Below, piece by piece: positions 47,143 through 59,233 of a DNA stretch of 64,000 nucleotides. The notes beneath the pieces are model-generated. The model was not told the DNA's origin, did not search any database, and was given only the letters and a program-made list of their open reading frames with translations. How positions within the stretch are numbered: position 1 is the first letter of the stretch; each line of letters starts with the position of its first letter. The stretch comes from Cephalotus follicularis (lineage: Eukaryota; Streptophyta; Magnoliopsida; Oxalidales; Cephalotaceae), in assembly GCA_001972305.1 (NCBI GenBank), contig BDDD01001458.1, positions 62,001 through 126,000 of the forward strand. Direction: 5' to 3'. A program made the translations under genes and the position numbers.

Positions 47143-47400
47143 ATGTGCATGTCAAAAGCGGTGAGTCTTAATTAGAGGCGTCAACGATTTCAATGTATGA
47201 AAGACCAAGTCGCTTAGCAAGCGTCGACACAAATGTAGCATTAACCAGAGAAAGGCGTCGACGCTCAAAGAAACGCGTCGAGGTTTTAGGTATAAGTGTC
47301 GATGGGTAACAAAACAGTCGACGCTTACAACCCATGCATGTGTTTTAAAACCATTTTATACACACAAGCGTTGACACTTATGATTGGCGTTGACGCTTTA
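47143..47400 (-). repeat. GTCGAC motif cluster 2, LTR G
   Basis: Degenerate copies (AAGGTGTCGATGTG, AAGGCGTCGACGCTC, AAGTGTCGATGG, GCGTTGACGCTTTA) at LTR positions about 1045-1300. Confidence 0.75.
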
Positions 47401-48151
47401 CGTCGAAAATGTGAAAATACAGTATTGAACTAGTTGAAAACAATGATCAAAACCAAATTCTCTTAATCACAAGTCATAAATAACAATATGCAGACTCTGA
47501 AACATGGTTTATAAGTTTGTAAATATCAGTATATCAATGCATGATCATATACAACATACAAGTTACATATATTAACAACTTTAACAAAAAAAATTCTGAT
47601 ATATTAGCAGTTTGAAAAATCATAAATTATAATCCAATATTCTTTTCATAAATCATAAAACGGTGATATGCATATGATTAAACATGACCTTTATGACTAC
47701 TGTATACCAGTATAACAGTTTAAACATATAGGTACATGGACATATGACTGAAAATGGCAGCAAAATATACTTCTTAAAATAGGTTCTAAAATCATGATCA
47801 AAACAATTTCTAGCATGATTTTGGTTCAAACTAATGATTGATAACGAATATACATAGTAAAAGCTACAACTTCCATTCAGAAAGTACCTTCAAAATTTCG
47901 TGCAAAACATGAAGAAAATAATAGTAAGTGGTTGTTTGTAGTTTGCAAAAGTGTGCAGGTGATGGAATAATGCAGTGATGTGCTTTTAAAGAATGAAATC
48001 ATGTATTTGATGACAAAAATCGGTAGTTTAAAACATTCCAAAAGAGTAGAAAACGCGTCAAGCATAATAGGAAAATCAGATAACCCAAACATGGAAAGAA
48101 TCTCTCTTTCCAAAACAAGCCACCGTCCAAAACAGATATAGAAAGACGACT

Positions 48152-48306
48152 AAAGCGTCGACAGTAAGACGAAAGCTTCGATGCTTAAGTCTGTTTATGC
48201 AAAAGGCGTCGACGTTTATGAAACACCTCGACGGTTTTACACCTTTACAAAACGATAAGATCACAACGCTAAAGAGTCGACCTTAGGAAGAAGGCGTAGA
48301 CGCTTA
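48152..48306 (-). repeat. GTCGAC motif cluster 1, LTR G
   Basis: AAAGCGTCGACAGT, AAAGGCGTCGACGTTT, CACCTCGACGG and AAAGAGTCGACC at LTR positions about 140-290. A weak TATA-like TTTAAAAGC lies at 47982-47991 between the clusters. Confidence 0.75.
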
Positions 48307-48444
48307 ACGCCCATAATAAAACAAAATTGAGTTTTCAAAGACAAAATTCAAATGGTCCAAATACACATAACATAAAACATATAGCATCCGACAAAAACGT
48401 AACATACGATGTTAAACATACGGGCAATGAACTGGGTTATTACA

Positions 48445-48790
48445 GGCGTCGACGCCTTTGTTGTGCATTGACGCCAATGTCCAGTTGAGTTACTAGGCGT
48501 TCACGCAAAGGGATTGCGTTAACACTGGAAAAACTAGTAGCTTTACACGTCCATGTCAAGAGGGCATCACGTCGAAGTCTAAACTAGAAAGTCTGCTGGG
48601 CATTAACTCTATGGAGAGCATTGCCTTAACACTGAAAAAATTAGGGGCTTTGCGCGTTAACGCCATGGGGTTTTGGCATTGACACGAAGACAAATGACAC
48701 TATGCACCTGTCTCATATTATATCTGGCATTGATGCCGTTTTGTAATGTGAGACACGTACACGTCAACGCCTTGCGTACACGTTGACGCC
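48445..48790 (+). repeat. GCGTCGACGC / GCGTTAACGC cluster, copia F LTR
   Basis: GGCGTCGACGCC, GCATTGACGCC, GCGTTAACGCC, ACGTCAACGCC and ACGTTGACGCC, directly upstream of the candidate promoter at 48811. One more copy, ACGCGTCGACGTC, lies at about 48904. Confidence 0.8.
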
Positions 48791-48810
48791 ATGAGGAGAG
48801 AGAAAGTCAA

Positions 48811-48822
48811 CACTATAAATAG
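48811..48822 (+). promoter_or_regulatory. Candidate TATA box, copia F LTR
   Basis: CACTATAAATAG, about 40 bp upstream of a CT-rich CTTTCTCTCTCTCC tract of the kind found near plant transcription starts. Confidence 0.6.
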
Positions 48823-49386
48823 TTTTAGAGAAACTTGCCGAACACAATTGGACTATTTCTTTCTCTCTCTCCCCTCCCGTGCAATCTCTTCTACTTGCTC
48901 TCGTACGCGTCGACGTCTGTGTCCCCTGGTGTATTAAAGCAGCCATTTTCAAGCCTCCTTTCACCACTCAAATGTCATTATAGGTGGAGATAACTTACAC
49001 ACTGCTTCTTATCTTTACCTAGAGTGATTTAGACTAGGTTAAACACCTTGGCTTTTCCCATACGTGGCCTGTGGAGAGCTTGGAGCTTTTGGAAAAAAGA
49101 GTAGAGGGGGATATCTTGAAGGAAGGAGTCTTCACCTCATGTAAGAATCCGTTTCTTCCTTCTCTGGTGGCGCCATGGCGGTGGGTCTTGATTTGGGTGT
49201 GCGAACCCTTGCCAAAACCTTCATGGTTGTCTTGTGTTGCTTTGTTTATCATCTCTTATGGTTAGGGATGATGTGGGTGAGGGTTGAATGGGCTATAGCT
49301 AGAGTTTTGTGTGTTTTCCTTGTGAGCCATAATCAGTGTCCCTTTTTAGGGTTTATGGCAACCCTAGCTTTATCAACCCGTTGTGC

Positions 49387-49391
49387 CCAAT
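49387..49391. repeat. Target-site duplication of H, left copy (CCAAT)
   Basis: CCAAT here and at 52693-52697. Confidence 0.93.
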
Positions 49392-52300
49392 TGTAATATC
49401 CCGTTTTTCCGTATAGAATTTTCGGGCCTTTCGATATGTTTCATGTGGGCTGTCGATTTTTTTCCGGTTTGTGGACTACCCATTTTCGGTTTGTTTTGCT
49501 CCTGGTTTGGCTATGCGGGTTTTAACCTTATCCTAGTGCGTTTTTAATAACAAGAGTATGCATATTTTGGCTTTTATTTATTTGTTAAAACCCAATTTCA
49601 ATAATTAAAAAAAAAATCAAAAGCCCTATTTTATATTAAATTTCTCTTTTCTCTCCACACACTCTATCTCCTCGCCACCCTCTCTCCCATTCTCTCTCCC
49701 CACTCAGCGTCTGCCATCGGCGTCGGTACCGATAAGACACCGGCGAAGGCACCGGTCGAACCCCCATGATCTCCTTAGTCCATCGGACCCAATCCCCGCA
49801 CCGGACAACGGCCCCTTCGGCGTGCGCGATGTCTTCTCTCTCCCGCATCTGTTTGGCATCGATTCTCCCACTCCGGTGATCATCACGACAAGACAATCAC
49901 ATATTCGACATCCTGGTGTCGAGATGAAGCGAACCCAACCAGCCCCGACCCTTGGCGACTCCGGAAAAGCAGATCGATGGCAAAGTCAACTGTGGTCAAA
50001 TGTGTTTGTTCCGGCCAAATGCTGCAACGTTGTGGCAAACGCGCCCCAGATATGTGATCCTCGACCTCCAACGCTTCAGATTTGCCCTTTTCAGCGTCTG
50101 ACCAGCAACGCGTGACAGACACGTGCCGGCAAGCGACGACGCGTGAGCCAACGCGTGGCAGTCTCTGACGACACGTTTTGGACAGTTTCAGACTCCATTC
50201 CTCGCATAGGTGTGATCTGCTCTGTTTCCGTGGCATGATTCTGGCTTTGTTATCTGTTCCGTCTGCTTTTGGTAAATTTTGAACCGTACTCCGTTAAATT
50301 CTGTTTTTGGTTGAATTATGTATTTCTGTAATCGTTTTGCGATATTATGAGTTGAACCGGTTTTATGATTCAAAATTGAATCACTTGGACGACCGCTTCA
50401 ATTTGGTGAATTCAAAATTATGTTTAGATATGGTTTCTGCATATTGGACGTTTTAAACCTATCATTATCTTTTATGGTCATGATCAATGTATAATGACCC
50501 ATGAGTTGAGGTATGATTTTATTTGAAGTCCTTATGAGAACGATTTTATTTCTGTTAGATATTTGCAACAACCAAGGAGCGGTCTAGAAAAGTATCGATA
50601 TATATATTCTTGAGGTTATTTTTGGTGATTGCATGAGGTACGGATTTTTCGTTTCTTGATACCCTCATATTGTTTTTATTAGAGTAAAAAGTTAATTTTA
50701 CTTTTATGAATAAAGCACGGATTCTCTTTCCTTGATATCTCCTTCGGTATTGTTGAGATAAATTCAATTTTGTTTTAGTAAATGAAGTACGGATCTTCGT
50801 TTCTCGATACACTCTCATTGAATTTATTAGAGTATAAATTCAGTTTGTACAGATTATTCTTTCGTTCTTGGATACTCCCTTCGATTTTATTTGAATAAAG
50901 TCAATTTTACTGTTTAATGATTATGTACGGATAACTCTTTCTTTGATACCCTCCCTTGTTGGTTTTATTAATATGAGGGTTACTTTGCTTAAGAAAAAAG
51001 TACGGATGTCCTTCTTTCTTGGCTATCTTTCTGATTTTATTTGAGGTAATTTCAGATTCTGTATTTGGTATGGGTCTCCTTTCTTGGTTATCATCGATCG
51101 GTTTTTGATTGAATAAAACCTGTTTTATTGTCTAATGGATATGTACTGATTTCTATCTTTCTTTGGCTATCTGGTTTTATCGAACTAAAATCAGTTTATT
51201 TTTATGCTATGTTCCTTCGTTTTATGAATTGGATTATATTTAGGATATAAAGTTGGTTTTTGACATTTTATGAATTTAAACGTTCCTGACTTTATTTTTA
51301 TGCCATGATACGTTATAATATGTTATGAAATGATCATCTCTTTATCACGAAAAATAAATGAGTTGATGTTTTGACTATGGAATGTATGTTATGATATTAT
51401 TGTGAACGACTTTCAAATATGTTTGTGAAAACATATCTATGTGTTTTTAATTGATTTTGATAAATTGATGTTTTCTAAATGATTGAATACTGAGTATTGT
51501 ACCCATCTATAGGGCGTACCATAGGCATATCGTAGGCTTGGCACGAGGACATGACACTTCCGTAGCGGTGTGATTAGTCTATGGCGTCTCTGAATGTTAT
51601 GAATAAATCCCATGAGGTGGATTTATGGATCCGCTATGTATGATAAAGGTGTATGAATCGATTCCAGTATATGGATATGTGATATGAATTGATATGTGAG
51701 AATTGACTTGTGTAGTACCGTACACTTCAATTCTACTTGTCATGTGGAATTAGCTACTCCCTTGCTATATATGTTTCAATATGTGATACGTTATGTGGCT
51801 CAGTATGGAACTTATGTTTTGAAAGGTTTCGTGTATGTTTCAAAAGTTATGGATTTGATTTTTATGAAAGTTCATGTGTGACTTCAAAGAATGTTTAAAT
51901 TGATATATGGCTTAAGATTTCTGTTTGGAGTTAACTTTGAAATCTTACTGCTTTCAAATTACCGTTTATCGTTTAATGTTTTGTTTTGTTCTGAAATCTG
52001 TTTGTTTTGTACTATTCAGGATCTGTTTTCTTTAGTTCCGTAAATTTTTCTTTTCTGTTTCGTAAAGTGTTTCGTTTCGTAAAATGTTTGTATCGTATAG
52101 TGTTTGTTTCAGATATATTGTTTTGTTTCGGATACTGTTTCGTTTTGTAAATTGTCTTGTTTCCGATACGGTTTTGTTACGTATTGTTTTGTTCGTAAAC
52201 CGTTATGTTTCAATTCGTATCTATTTTGATTCGTAATTATGTTGTTTCGTAATTGATTTGTTTCTTAAACTGTTCGTAAACTGTTTTATGATTCTATATC

Positions 52301-52692
52301 CGTACTGAGGTTTGCTCAGCCGCGTTTTTGTTACTCCATGAGGCAGGTTTTCAGGTGCAGCATGGGCATGTGTGATGAGAGGAACACCTTTGACATGAGC
52401 ATTTCTTAGGAGATGATTCTTTTAGTAATGTAATTATGTGATTTTCAGACTTTGATTTTCGGACTATGTTATCAGATTGTGTTTAGACCATCACATGTTA
52501 ATTTGGAGATTTAAATTTCTTGTAGGCAGTATTTGATTTTGAACTCGAGTTTTTCAATTGTTAGTATATTCAAAGGAGTATTATGTTAATTTGGATTAAG
52601 ATTAAGATTTTTGACATGTTTTTAGCTCTGTTTTGTGTGACACACCGATCCTGAATCGGGAGTGATCCCGGTTCCGAATCGAGGGTGTTACA
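49392..52692 (+). mobile_element. Solo LTR H (gypsy)
   Basis: 3301 bp, starting TGTAATATCCCG and ending CGAGGGTGTTACA with perfect CCAAT duplications. Same family as G. It lacks clear GTCGAC clusters; around 50100-50200 it has GACGACGCGTGAGC and ACGCGTGGCAG instead. It contains roughly 65-bp degenerate repeats with TACGGAT and CTTGGATACTC from 50615 to 51130, and a T-rich tract with repeated TGTTTCGTA at 52030-52290. Confidence 0.93.
50615..51130. repeat. Degenerate roughly 65-bp repeats in LTR H
   Basis: About seven units sharing GTACGGAT, TTCTTTCTTGRTA and a TTTATT-rich segment. Counterparts occur in LTR G. Confidence 0.75.
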
Positions 52693-52895
52693 CCAATCTT
52701 GGTATTTAGTTTCAGTTTTATTGGATGTTGATTAGATGTTCCTTGGCATTTATTGGGACCTTTTGGACTTAGACCAGGGCATCCCATTGCTTGGGGATTA
52801 ACCAATTGAGGGAATTGTAAAGTTAATCAGCTATAAACCCATAAGTTCGAATTGTAAAGTCTTCCACTGCGCTCGGGCCGAGCGTTCCCAACAAG

Positions 52896-52907
52896 TGGTA
52901 TCAGAGC
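52896..52907 (+). other. Copia F primer-binding site
   Basis: TGGTATCAGAGC two bases after the LTR end CCCAACA; initiator tRNA-Met type. Confidence 0.93.
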
Positions 52908-53933
52908 GAGCTAATCGACTACAATCAGAGCTCAATTTGATGTTTGGTGGATGGTTGATGACATATGTGTTTGACTGATTTGAGTATTCCTAATTTTAGT
53001 GGGAGTTGCTTGTTGGTTAGGCTGATGAAATCGATGAACCATCGAATGCCAAATTGTTACGTGTTTATTCAATTATATATCGGTTTTATTTTTTAATTTC
53101 TTATGCATGCTGGTAGACCTGGGATTGCACCTAGCTTTGTGTTTCCTTGTGTGTTTGATTTAATTGCTTTGTTACTTTCATGGAATTCAATCGGTCTGTA
53201 ATAAGGCTACCTGCGTGCGCCATATTTTTTTTCTTGTTCTTTTTCTTAGAGTAGAATTCTATTCTCCCTCTATTCTATTTTTCTTTCATTTAATTGTACA
53301 TATGACTGTAAATTGAAGAAAGGAGATTAATGAAGAATGAAGAGAAGATCAAGAAGATTTCAAGACCTATTGAAGGCCATGTATGTGTGGTAGCAATTGT
53401 AATAGAGTTAATTAAATTAGTTCACCTAGGGAGACCTAGTGGTCACATTGGCTCGCGTGATCACTTATAGCTTTAGTCCCTTGTCATGCCACTTTTAGAA
53501 TGCATGAGATGGATGTTTTTTCTTTAACAATCCAAACACGTCCAAGTATGTTAAGCTGTCCAAATGGATTGGAAGATTAAATTTAATCTAAAATGGCTTT
53601 GGTAATTTGTAAAATTTAAGAGACGAAATCCCTCCAACTTGCAAATAATAAGTTCATAAGCGGTAGGGCATATGGCTGCCCTATCGTTGGCCTTCCACAA
53701 TCATCGTTGAATGGTGTGGACATATTGGGGATGTCACTATGACAGCAGAGGTCCTCCGTATGACCATTTCTATTCAATTTCAGTGTGAGGTACACTGGAA
53801 GTAAATGACTTTGTTTTGGCATCAGGACAAGGACTCGTGTGGGTGTTTTCAAACAAGTTTATTTCTTTGAGGGTTGCGGGTTTGACTTATACCGGAATCA
53901 TATGGTTTACACAATGACAGTTGGGACCATATG
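52908..53933 (+). other. Copia F leader, first part
   Basis: Untranslated sequence between PBS and gag; the second part is 56872-57193 after solo LTR I. I see no gene. Confidence 0.7.
53929..53933. repeat. Target-site duplication of I, left copy (ATATG)
   Basis: ATATG here and at 56867-56871. Confidence 0.95.
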
Positions 53934-54067
53934 TGTAACGCCCGTGATTTTTGTTAAGGTGTAATATTTCATTTTTAAATGTAATTTTATACGTGGAATT
54001 AATGAGAATTGTGTTTTTCCCCTTGGTGTGTTGAAACTTGCAAGAAAAAGTGTGTTAGTGTGCTTTT

Positions 54068-54210
54068 GGTGCAGGGGGCAGCCGACTGCCACAGGGAGGC
54101 AACCGACTGGACTCCCCTAGTGAAGGTGGCAGCCAGCTGCTGTGAGGAAACAGTGGCTGTTTTGAGTGTCGGCAGAAACAGTCGACTGCCAAGCCATGGC
54201 AGCCGACTGC
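54068..54210 (+). repeat. CAGTCGACTG cluster 1, LTR I
   Basis: Five copies (CAGCCGACTG three ways, CAACCGACTG, CAGTCGACTG), 100-240 bp upstream of the TATA-like box. Confidence 0.9.
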
Positions 54211-54738
54211 CATGCACCAGACAGCCACGTGCTGTCAGCCTTTAAGTGATGAAAAGTGGGTGTTTTGGCATTTGTGGGATATGGCAGATAGAGGGGGCCG
54301 AGTTTCCTTGATAAAAACACAACTTCCTCTCCTCGATCTCCATCTTCCTTTGTGATTCAAGTGTGTTTGAAGGTAAGTTTGAGAGTGAAAGTGTGTGTTT
54401 GTTGGGGACATACGGAGCTTGGTGTTGAACCGTGGCTTGGAGGCTCGGACCAGTGGAGGAGCCGGACCCGTGGAAAGCTGCTGGACGCGTTTGGGAGTGC
54501 AAGGACCTCGGATCTAGGTCTTAAAGAGGTGGATTGCAACTCCTAACTTGGAGTTCTAAGGTAGGGGAAAGCTATATTTGTGATTCAAAGTCATTTATAA
54601 TCATGTTATGAGTGAAGTGCATGTGTTATATTGTGATAGAAGCCTGAATATGTGTTGTGGTGATAGTGTTTTATGGTTGGTTTGGTTTAAATGTGGATTG
54701 AAGTGAGTGTTTGCTGCTGTTTTTGGGCACTGCCCGTA

Positions 54739-55212
54739 GGGGCAGTCGACTATCCAGGGAGGACAGCCGACTGTCCAAGGCTGGTAGTCGACTGTTCGTG
54801 AGGAAAAGCCGACTGTCCAAGGAGAACAGCCGACTGGGCATTGGAGCCAGTGGACTGTTTGTGCCTGGAATTGCAGGTTTCTTCCTGTTGTTTGTATAGT
54901 CGACTGCCAGAGGAAGGCAACCGACTGTGGGTGGTGCAACCGACTTTTTTGGGTAACAGCCGACTGTCCACGTGTCACCCTACCAGATATGCTGGTACAG
55001 GTGGCAGCAAAGAAAGTGTATTGTGTTGGACCAGCCGACTACCTGGAGAGGGCAGCCGACTGCTAAGTGGGGGACAGCTGACTACCAAGGAGGGCAGCCG
55101 ACTGTTGGCATGGGACAGCTGACTGCCAAGGAGGGCAGCCGACTGTTGGTAAAGGGACAACCTCTATTGAAGGAGAACAGCCGACTGTCAGTGAGAAACA
55201 GCTGACTGGTTG
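54739..55212 (+). repeat. CAGTCGACTG cluster 2, LTR I
   Basis: About 18 copies by my reading: CAGTCGACTA, CAGCCGACTG, TAGTCGACTG, CAACCGACTG, CAGCTGACTG, often followed by YCCAAGGAG or TTGG. Motifs occur about every 20 bp in 54740-54850. Confidence 0.92.
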
Positions 55213-55909
55213 GGACCGTTTTGCATTGTGAGCATATGTATGCATCTTGTATCGTGTTAAATTGTATTTCCAGTTGGTTATTGAGGATTGTGAAACGTTT
55301 TACCCCTTTTTGGAAGTGCAAATGTGATTTACACAAATCATTACTTTATGTGAAATGTACGTTTTGTGATATATATATATTCCCAAAAGGATTGTGAAAA
55401 TGTGTTTGGTTAATGGTTTATTAAAATCATTAGTTGTTTGGAAAATGGTTTCCAAAAGGATTGTGAAAATGTGTTTGGTTAATGGTTTTCAAGAGGATTG
55501 CGAAACTGATGTACAAGTACGTATTTTGAGGTATTTGAATGTAGTTCAAATAACCGGGTTTTACTAAAGTGTATTGTTACAAGTATTTGATACTTGAGTT
55601 TGGGAAAATGATCGTTATATATATATTTTGACAAATATATATGTTGCAAGTATTTATATCTATAAATTACTTGAAATGTTTAAAGAGAAATGTATTGTTG
55701 CAAGTATTTTATGAATCGTAACTTACTTGGGAAATGAAGTGTTATATATATGTTTTGACAAATATATATATGTCGGAAGTATTTATACTTTAAACGTTTT
55801 GGAAACGGATTGAAATGTTTTGAACGAGATGTATTGACCAAGTATTTATTTTATAAACTACTTGAGTGGTATTGTGGGTGCTATGTTTGCACTGTTATTG
55901 TGACTATGT

Positions 55910-56120
55910 TGAGTGTTGGTACTTAGCCGTCGCGCTAGTATCGTTATCGTGATTGATTGTTGTTACTTAGCCGCCATGCTAGTAACGTGGATGATAATGT
56001 ATTCATTGTGTTTGAGTGTTGCCGTTAGCGGGGTAATTGTTGGTACTTAGCCGCTGTGCTAGTGTCGTGAGTGTTGCCGTTAGCGGGGAAGTGTTGGTAC
56101 TCGCCGCCGTGCTTGTATCG
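55910..56120. repeat. TTGGTACTTAGCCG repeats in LTR I
   Basis: Four copies of TTGGTACTTAGCCGYCGYGCTAGT-like sequence (one reads TACTCGCCGCC) and two copies of GTTGCCGTTAGCGGGG. Confidence 0.85.
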
Positions 56121-57193
56121 TAGTGTGTTCCGAGTGTTGTCCATGCCGTCGTGCCTATGAAGGGAACAATTGTTTGCTATTGAGTGTATTGATTGTCTGC
56201 CTTGACATGCCTGATTATTGTCCTTTGGGACGTGGCTGATCGTTATTGTGGAGTGATGGGTCCTTAGAGACCTGAGATTTTGTTGGCCGTTGTGCCGTTG
56301 TGATATTGTGAACCGTGTAGTGTGGTGATGTATTGTGACACTGTGGCCTGCGACCGTGTGGTCGTGGCATATATATATATGCATCGAGATATAGTATGTA
56401 CTGCATCATTGTGCATTCATATCATGACATGTTTTATCCTTGACCCTGGATCGCTTATATGGTTTTACCGAGTGAGGACAAAGGCTAACCCCCTACAACT
56501 GCAGTGTGTTTCAGGTTGATGCAGCCGTGGGTTGCTGTTGGGCTCCGAGGAGCAATGTGGAGTTTTATGATGTTTACTTTGAGAAATGTTTATGGAATAT
56601 TGTAATAAATGAATGGTTGTAATAAATGAATCGTGGTATTGATGGTTTTTGTTCATGCTCCGTTTGAGGGCAGTTAACCGTGATTATGTTTACTGTTGCA
56701 GCATGTATTATGGGATGCATGTTGCGTTATGATTCGGCTTATTTTTATGCTTCCGCAGGTTGTTAATGGATATGGAAAGTTTTAATTTTATGGTATTTTT
56801 GCATAAGCCGGATTTATATGTTAATTGCCACCACTTTAATATGTTGTTGTGAAACGGGGTGTGACAATATGGGCCGGGAGGTTGAATCTTGTATCGGATC
56901 TTACATATGGGAGAGAGGTCCTAATGTAAATTGGTACTCGTACCTCCTTATTCAGGTATTATGGTTTGTATGGCGAAAGTCAAGGCCATGGCATTGTGGA
57001 TAGATTCCGATCCCCACTAGGAAGCGAGAGGCTTCCCGAATTCCACATGGGGGTGTGGGATACGATTAGAATAGTGGGAGGAACCATAATTTCTAAAGAC
57101 CAAGTATTATGGCAATAATGTAATTGGAATGATATGCTAATAGACTCACTTTTGTTTCCTCTTATATAGGTTGTGTTCACCATATTCTGCAAT

Positions 57194-57985
57194 ATGTCTG
57201 TTGGCTCAGCACTATCACACGTACTTGAAACAAACAAGCTCACAGGTCCTAATTTCTTGGACTGGCAGCACAATCTGCTCTTGGCACTCACGAGCATGAA
57301 GCTTGCTCATGTCATGACTGAGAGCCCCCATAGACTGGGAGCCAACCCGTCAGAAGAGCAAAAGGCCAAGAGGGCCAAATGGTTAGATGAGGACGAGCAA
57401 GCTCGTTGCCTAGGAATTTCGGGTATGGTCCTAGAATTGCAGAGACAATACGAGAAGCTTGATACCCTATGAGCCATACTTCTCCATCTTCAGGAGTTGT
57501 ATGGATCTCGGTCGAGGACCGAGAGGTTAAACTTGTCCCATCAGCTCTTCTGCACGATGATGGCCGAGGGATCTTCAGTCCACACACATGGATTGAAGAT
57601 GATAGATCATGTTGAGCAGCTGGCTCGACTTGACCTTACCATGGACAATGATTTCTACATTGACCTTGTTCTATGTTCCCACTCTGGGTCATACTCCCAG
57701 TTCATCACAAATTTCCACATGAACAAGGTGGATACTAATCTACCTGAACTTGTGGAAATGCTTCGTACGACCGAAGTAGACATGGGCCATGGTAGGTCCA
57801 AGTCTGATGTGATGCCTCTTCCATCTACTTCTTCCCGGACAGCCCATGGTAAGGGCGGATCAAGAGGATCCAATTCCAAGGGCAAGGCACCCATGAAACC
57901 TAAAAGGAAGAAGAAGTACGAAGGGAGACGACCAGCTGCGCCGGCGGGTCTAGTGGTTGGGGGATTAGTTCTAGATATGATCTAG
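57194..57985 (+). pseudogene. Copia F gag
   Basis: Starts MSVGSALSHVLETNKLTG. The UBN2-type gag has FLDWQHNLLLALTSMK, WLDEDEQARCLGISGM, LLHLQELYGSRSRTERLNL, VHTHGLKMIDHVEQLARL and LVEMLRTTEVD, ending in a basic tail (KPKRKKKYEGRR). In-frame TGA at 57470-57472 and TAG at 57983-57985. It is similar residue for residue to copia C gag over most of its length. It would form the particle shell. Confidence 0.93.
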
Positions 57986-58225
57986 CAGCTGCAGGATGAT
58001 GACTGCTACTTCTATTATGGGAAGCATGGACATTGGAGATCACAGTGCAGTGAGTTCCAAAAGTCCAAATCAGAAGGTGCGTCAGGGTCAGGTACTTTCA
58101 TGATTGAGCTTTTGCTAGCTACCAATGGTAGTTCAACTTGGGTTTTGGATTCGGGTTGTGGTACTAACATTTGTAACTCTTTGCAGGGGCTAAGAGGAGC
58201 TAGACAGCTGAGATAGGCTGAAGCT
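57986..58225 (+). pseudogene. Copia F zinc knuckle and protease
   Basis: Same frame as gag: CYFYYGKHGHWRSQC is a CCHC knuckle in which the second Cys is Tyr. The protease active site WVLDSGCGTNICNSL (D-S-G) follows. A TAG at 58214-58216 ends the stretch. Confidence 0.85.
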
Positions 58226-59233
58226 TTGGACTTGCGTCTAGGTGATGGATCGAGGATTCACACCACAACAATAGGTGTTTTTGAATTGTCTTTTTGTAAT
58301 GGCCATGTAATTAAACTTGATCCTTTTTATTTTGTAAAGATCTTGGTTAGAAATGTTGTATCGATTTCTTATTTGTATAAGATGGGCATGGAACTCACTT
58401 TTTCTACATATGGCTGTAGACTTATACTTAACAATATTCTTTTATGTGATGGACACATTGACAATGGGATCTATGTTTTAAATACTAGTGCACAAATGGC
58501 TTTAACAATTCAAACTGGAACAAGCACTAAAAGACAACGAGAGATAAATGATGTAAACCCTTCATACATATGGCATTGTAGATTAGGTCATCCTAGTCTG
58601 GGTAGACTAACACACTTGGTTAAGGATGGTCTTTTAGACATCCAGGACGTGGAGTCCTTTCCAGAGTGTGAGCCATGTCTTATTGGCAAGATGACCAAAT
58701 CACCATTCTCCGGGGTAGGAGAAAGGGATGTGGACATACTGGCTCTTGTCCACACCGACGACTGCGGATCTATGTCGGTCAATGCTAGTGGAGGTTTTCC
58801 GTACATCATCACCTTCATCGATGACTTGTCTCGGTACGGTTACGTGTTTCTAATGAAACACAAGTCTGAGGCCTTTGAGAGGTTTAAAGAATTCAGACTA
58901 GAAGTAGAAAAGCAAATGGGTAAACCCATTAAGATCCTCCAGTCAGATCGAGGTGGAGAATACCTATCTGCTGAATTCCTGGGTTATCTGAGGGATAACG
59001 GAATTCTCTCTCAATGGACACCTCCAGGAACACCACATCATAATGGTGTGTGCGAACGGAGGAATCGGACTTTGATGAACATGGTCCGGTCCATGATGTC
59101 TTTTGTGGATCTTCCGATATCATTCTAGGGTTATGCACTACACGCGGCGGTGTACATCCTAAACCGGATTCCTTCAAAATCCGTCCCCTCCACTCCGTAT
59201 GAGGTGTACAAAGGGTGAAAACCCAGCCTAAAC
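58226..59233 (+). pseudogene. Copia F integrase, first part
   Basis: GAG-pre-integrase segment YIWHCRLGHPSLGRLTHL with the zinc-binding H and C residues (ECEPCLIGKMT), then core with Asp in HTDDCGSMSV, Asp in LQSDRGGEY and Glu in GVCERRNRTL. A TAG at 59126-59128 and a TGA at 59216-59218 follow. It is interrupted by solo LTR J at 59234 and continues at 62076 with NHLRVWGCPAYVRR. Confidence 0.92.
59229..59233. repeat. Target-site duplication of J, left copy (TAAAC)
   Basis: TAAAC here and at 62076-62080. Confidence 0.95.

Larger units (their letters stand above)
45129..48444 (-). mobile_element. Solo LTR G (gypsy)
   Basis: 3316 bp on the minus strand, starting TGTAATAACCC (48444) and ending CCGGGGGTGTTACA (45129). 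No internal region. Its end matches the end of LTR H (both have GTTTTGTGTGAC near the 3' end), so G and H are one family, in opposite orientation. It has two GTCGAC motif clusters and a series of degenerate repeats around 46370-46970 carrying TCCGTAC. Confidence 0.88.
43808..52893 (+). repeat. Copia F 5' LTR, split by G and H
   Basis: Pieces 43808-45128, 48445-49391 and 52693-52893, about 2.46 kb together, starting TGTTGGATTAGG and ending TTCCCAACA before the PBS. The first piece parallels the start of the copia C LTR. A TATATAAA lies at 43853-43860, and a stronger candidate promoter CACTATAAATAG at 48811-48822 comes after a run of GCGTCGACGC and GCGTTAACGC motifs. Confidence 0.8.
53934..56866 (+). 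mobile_element. Solo LTR I (gypsy, D-like)
   Basis: 2933 bp, starting TGTAACGCCCGTG and ending ACGGGGTGTGACA, with perfect ATATG duplications. It carries the richest CAGTCGACTG content in the window (54068-54210 and 54739-55212), a TATA-like GATAAAAAC at 54308-54320 between the clusters, and tandem repeats at 55375-55520 and 55910-56120. Confidence 0.95.

Noticed and set aside
43808..52893. Tandem copia arrangement (3' untranslated region upstream of a shared LTR)
   Set aside because: The apparent 3' untranslated sequence at 43808-45128 parallels the inside of the copia C LTR (28950-29816), so it is part of the F LTR itself.
6108..52907. TGGTATCAGAGC sites as tRNA gene pieces
   Set aside because: They are 12-base primer-binding sites next to LTR ends; no cloverleaf surrounds them.
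54739..55212. CRISPR-like array in LTR I
   Set aside because: The repeat is a degenerate 10-bp palindrome at irregular short spacing in a plant retrotransposon LTR, with no cas genes and no unique spacers.
4461..55212. GTCGAC clusters as SalI linkers or vector sequence
   Set aside because: Copies are degenerate, occur in clean LTR context at the same positions in many elements, and differ by natural transitions.
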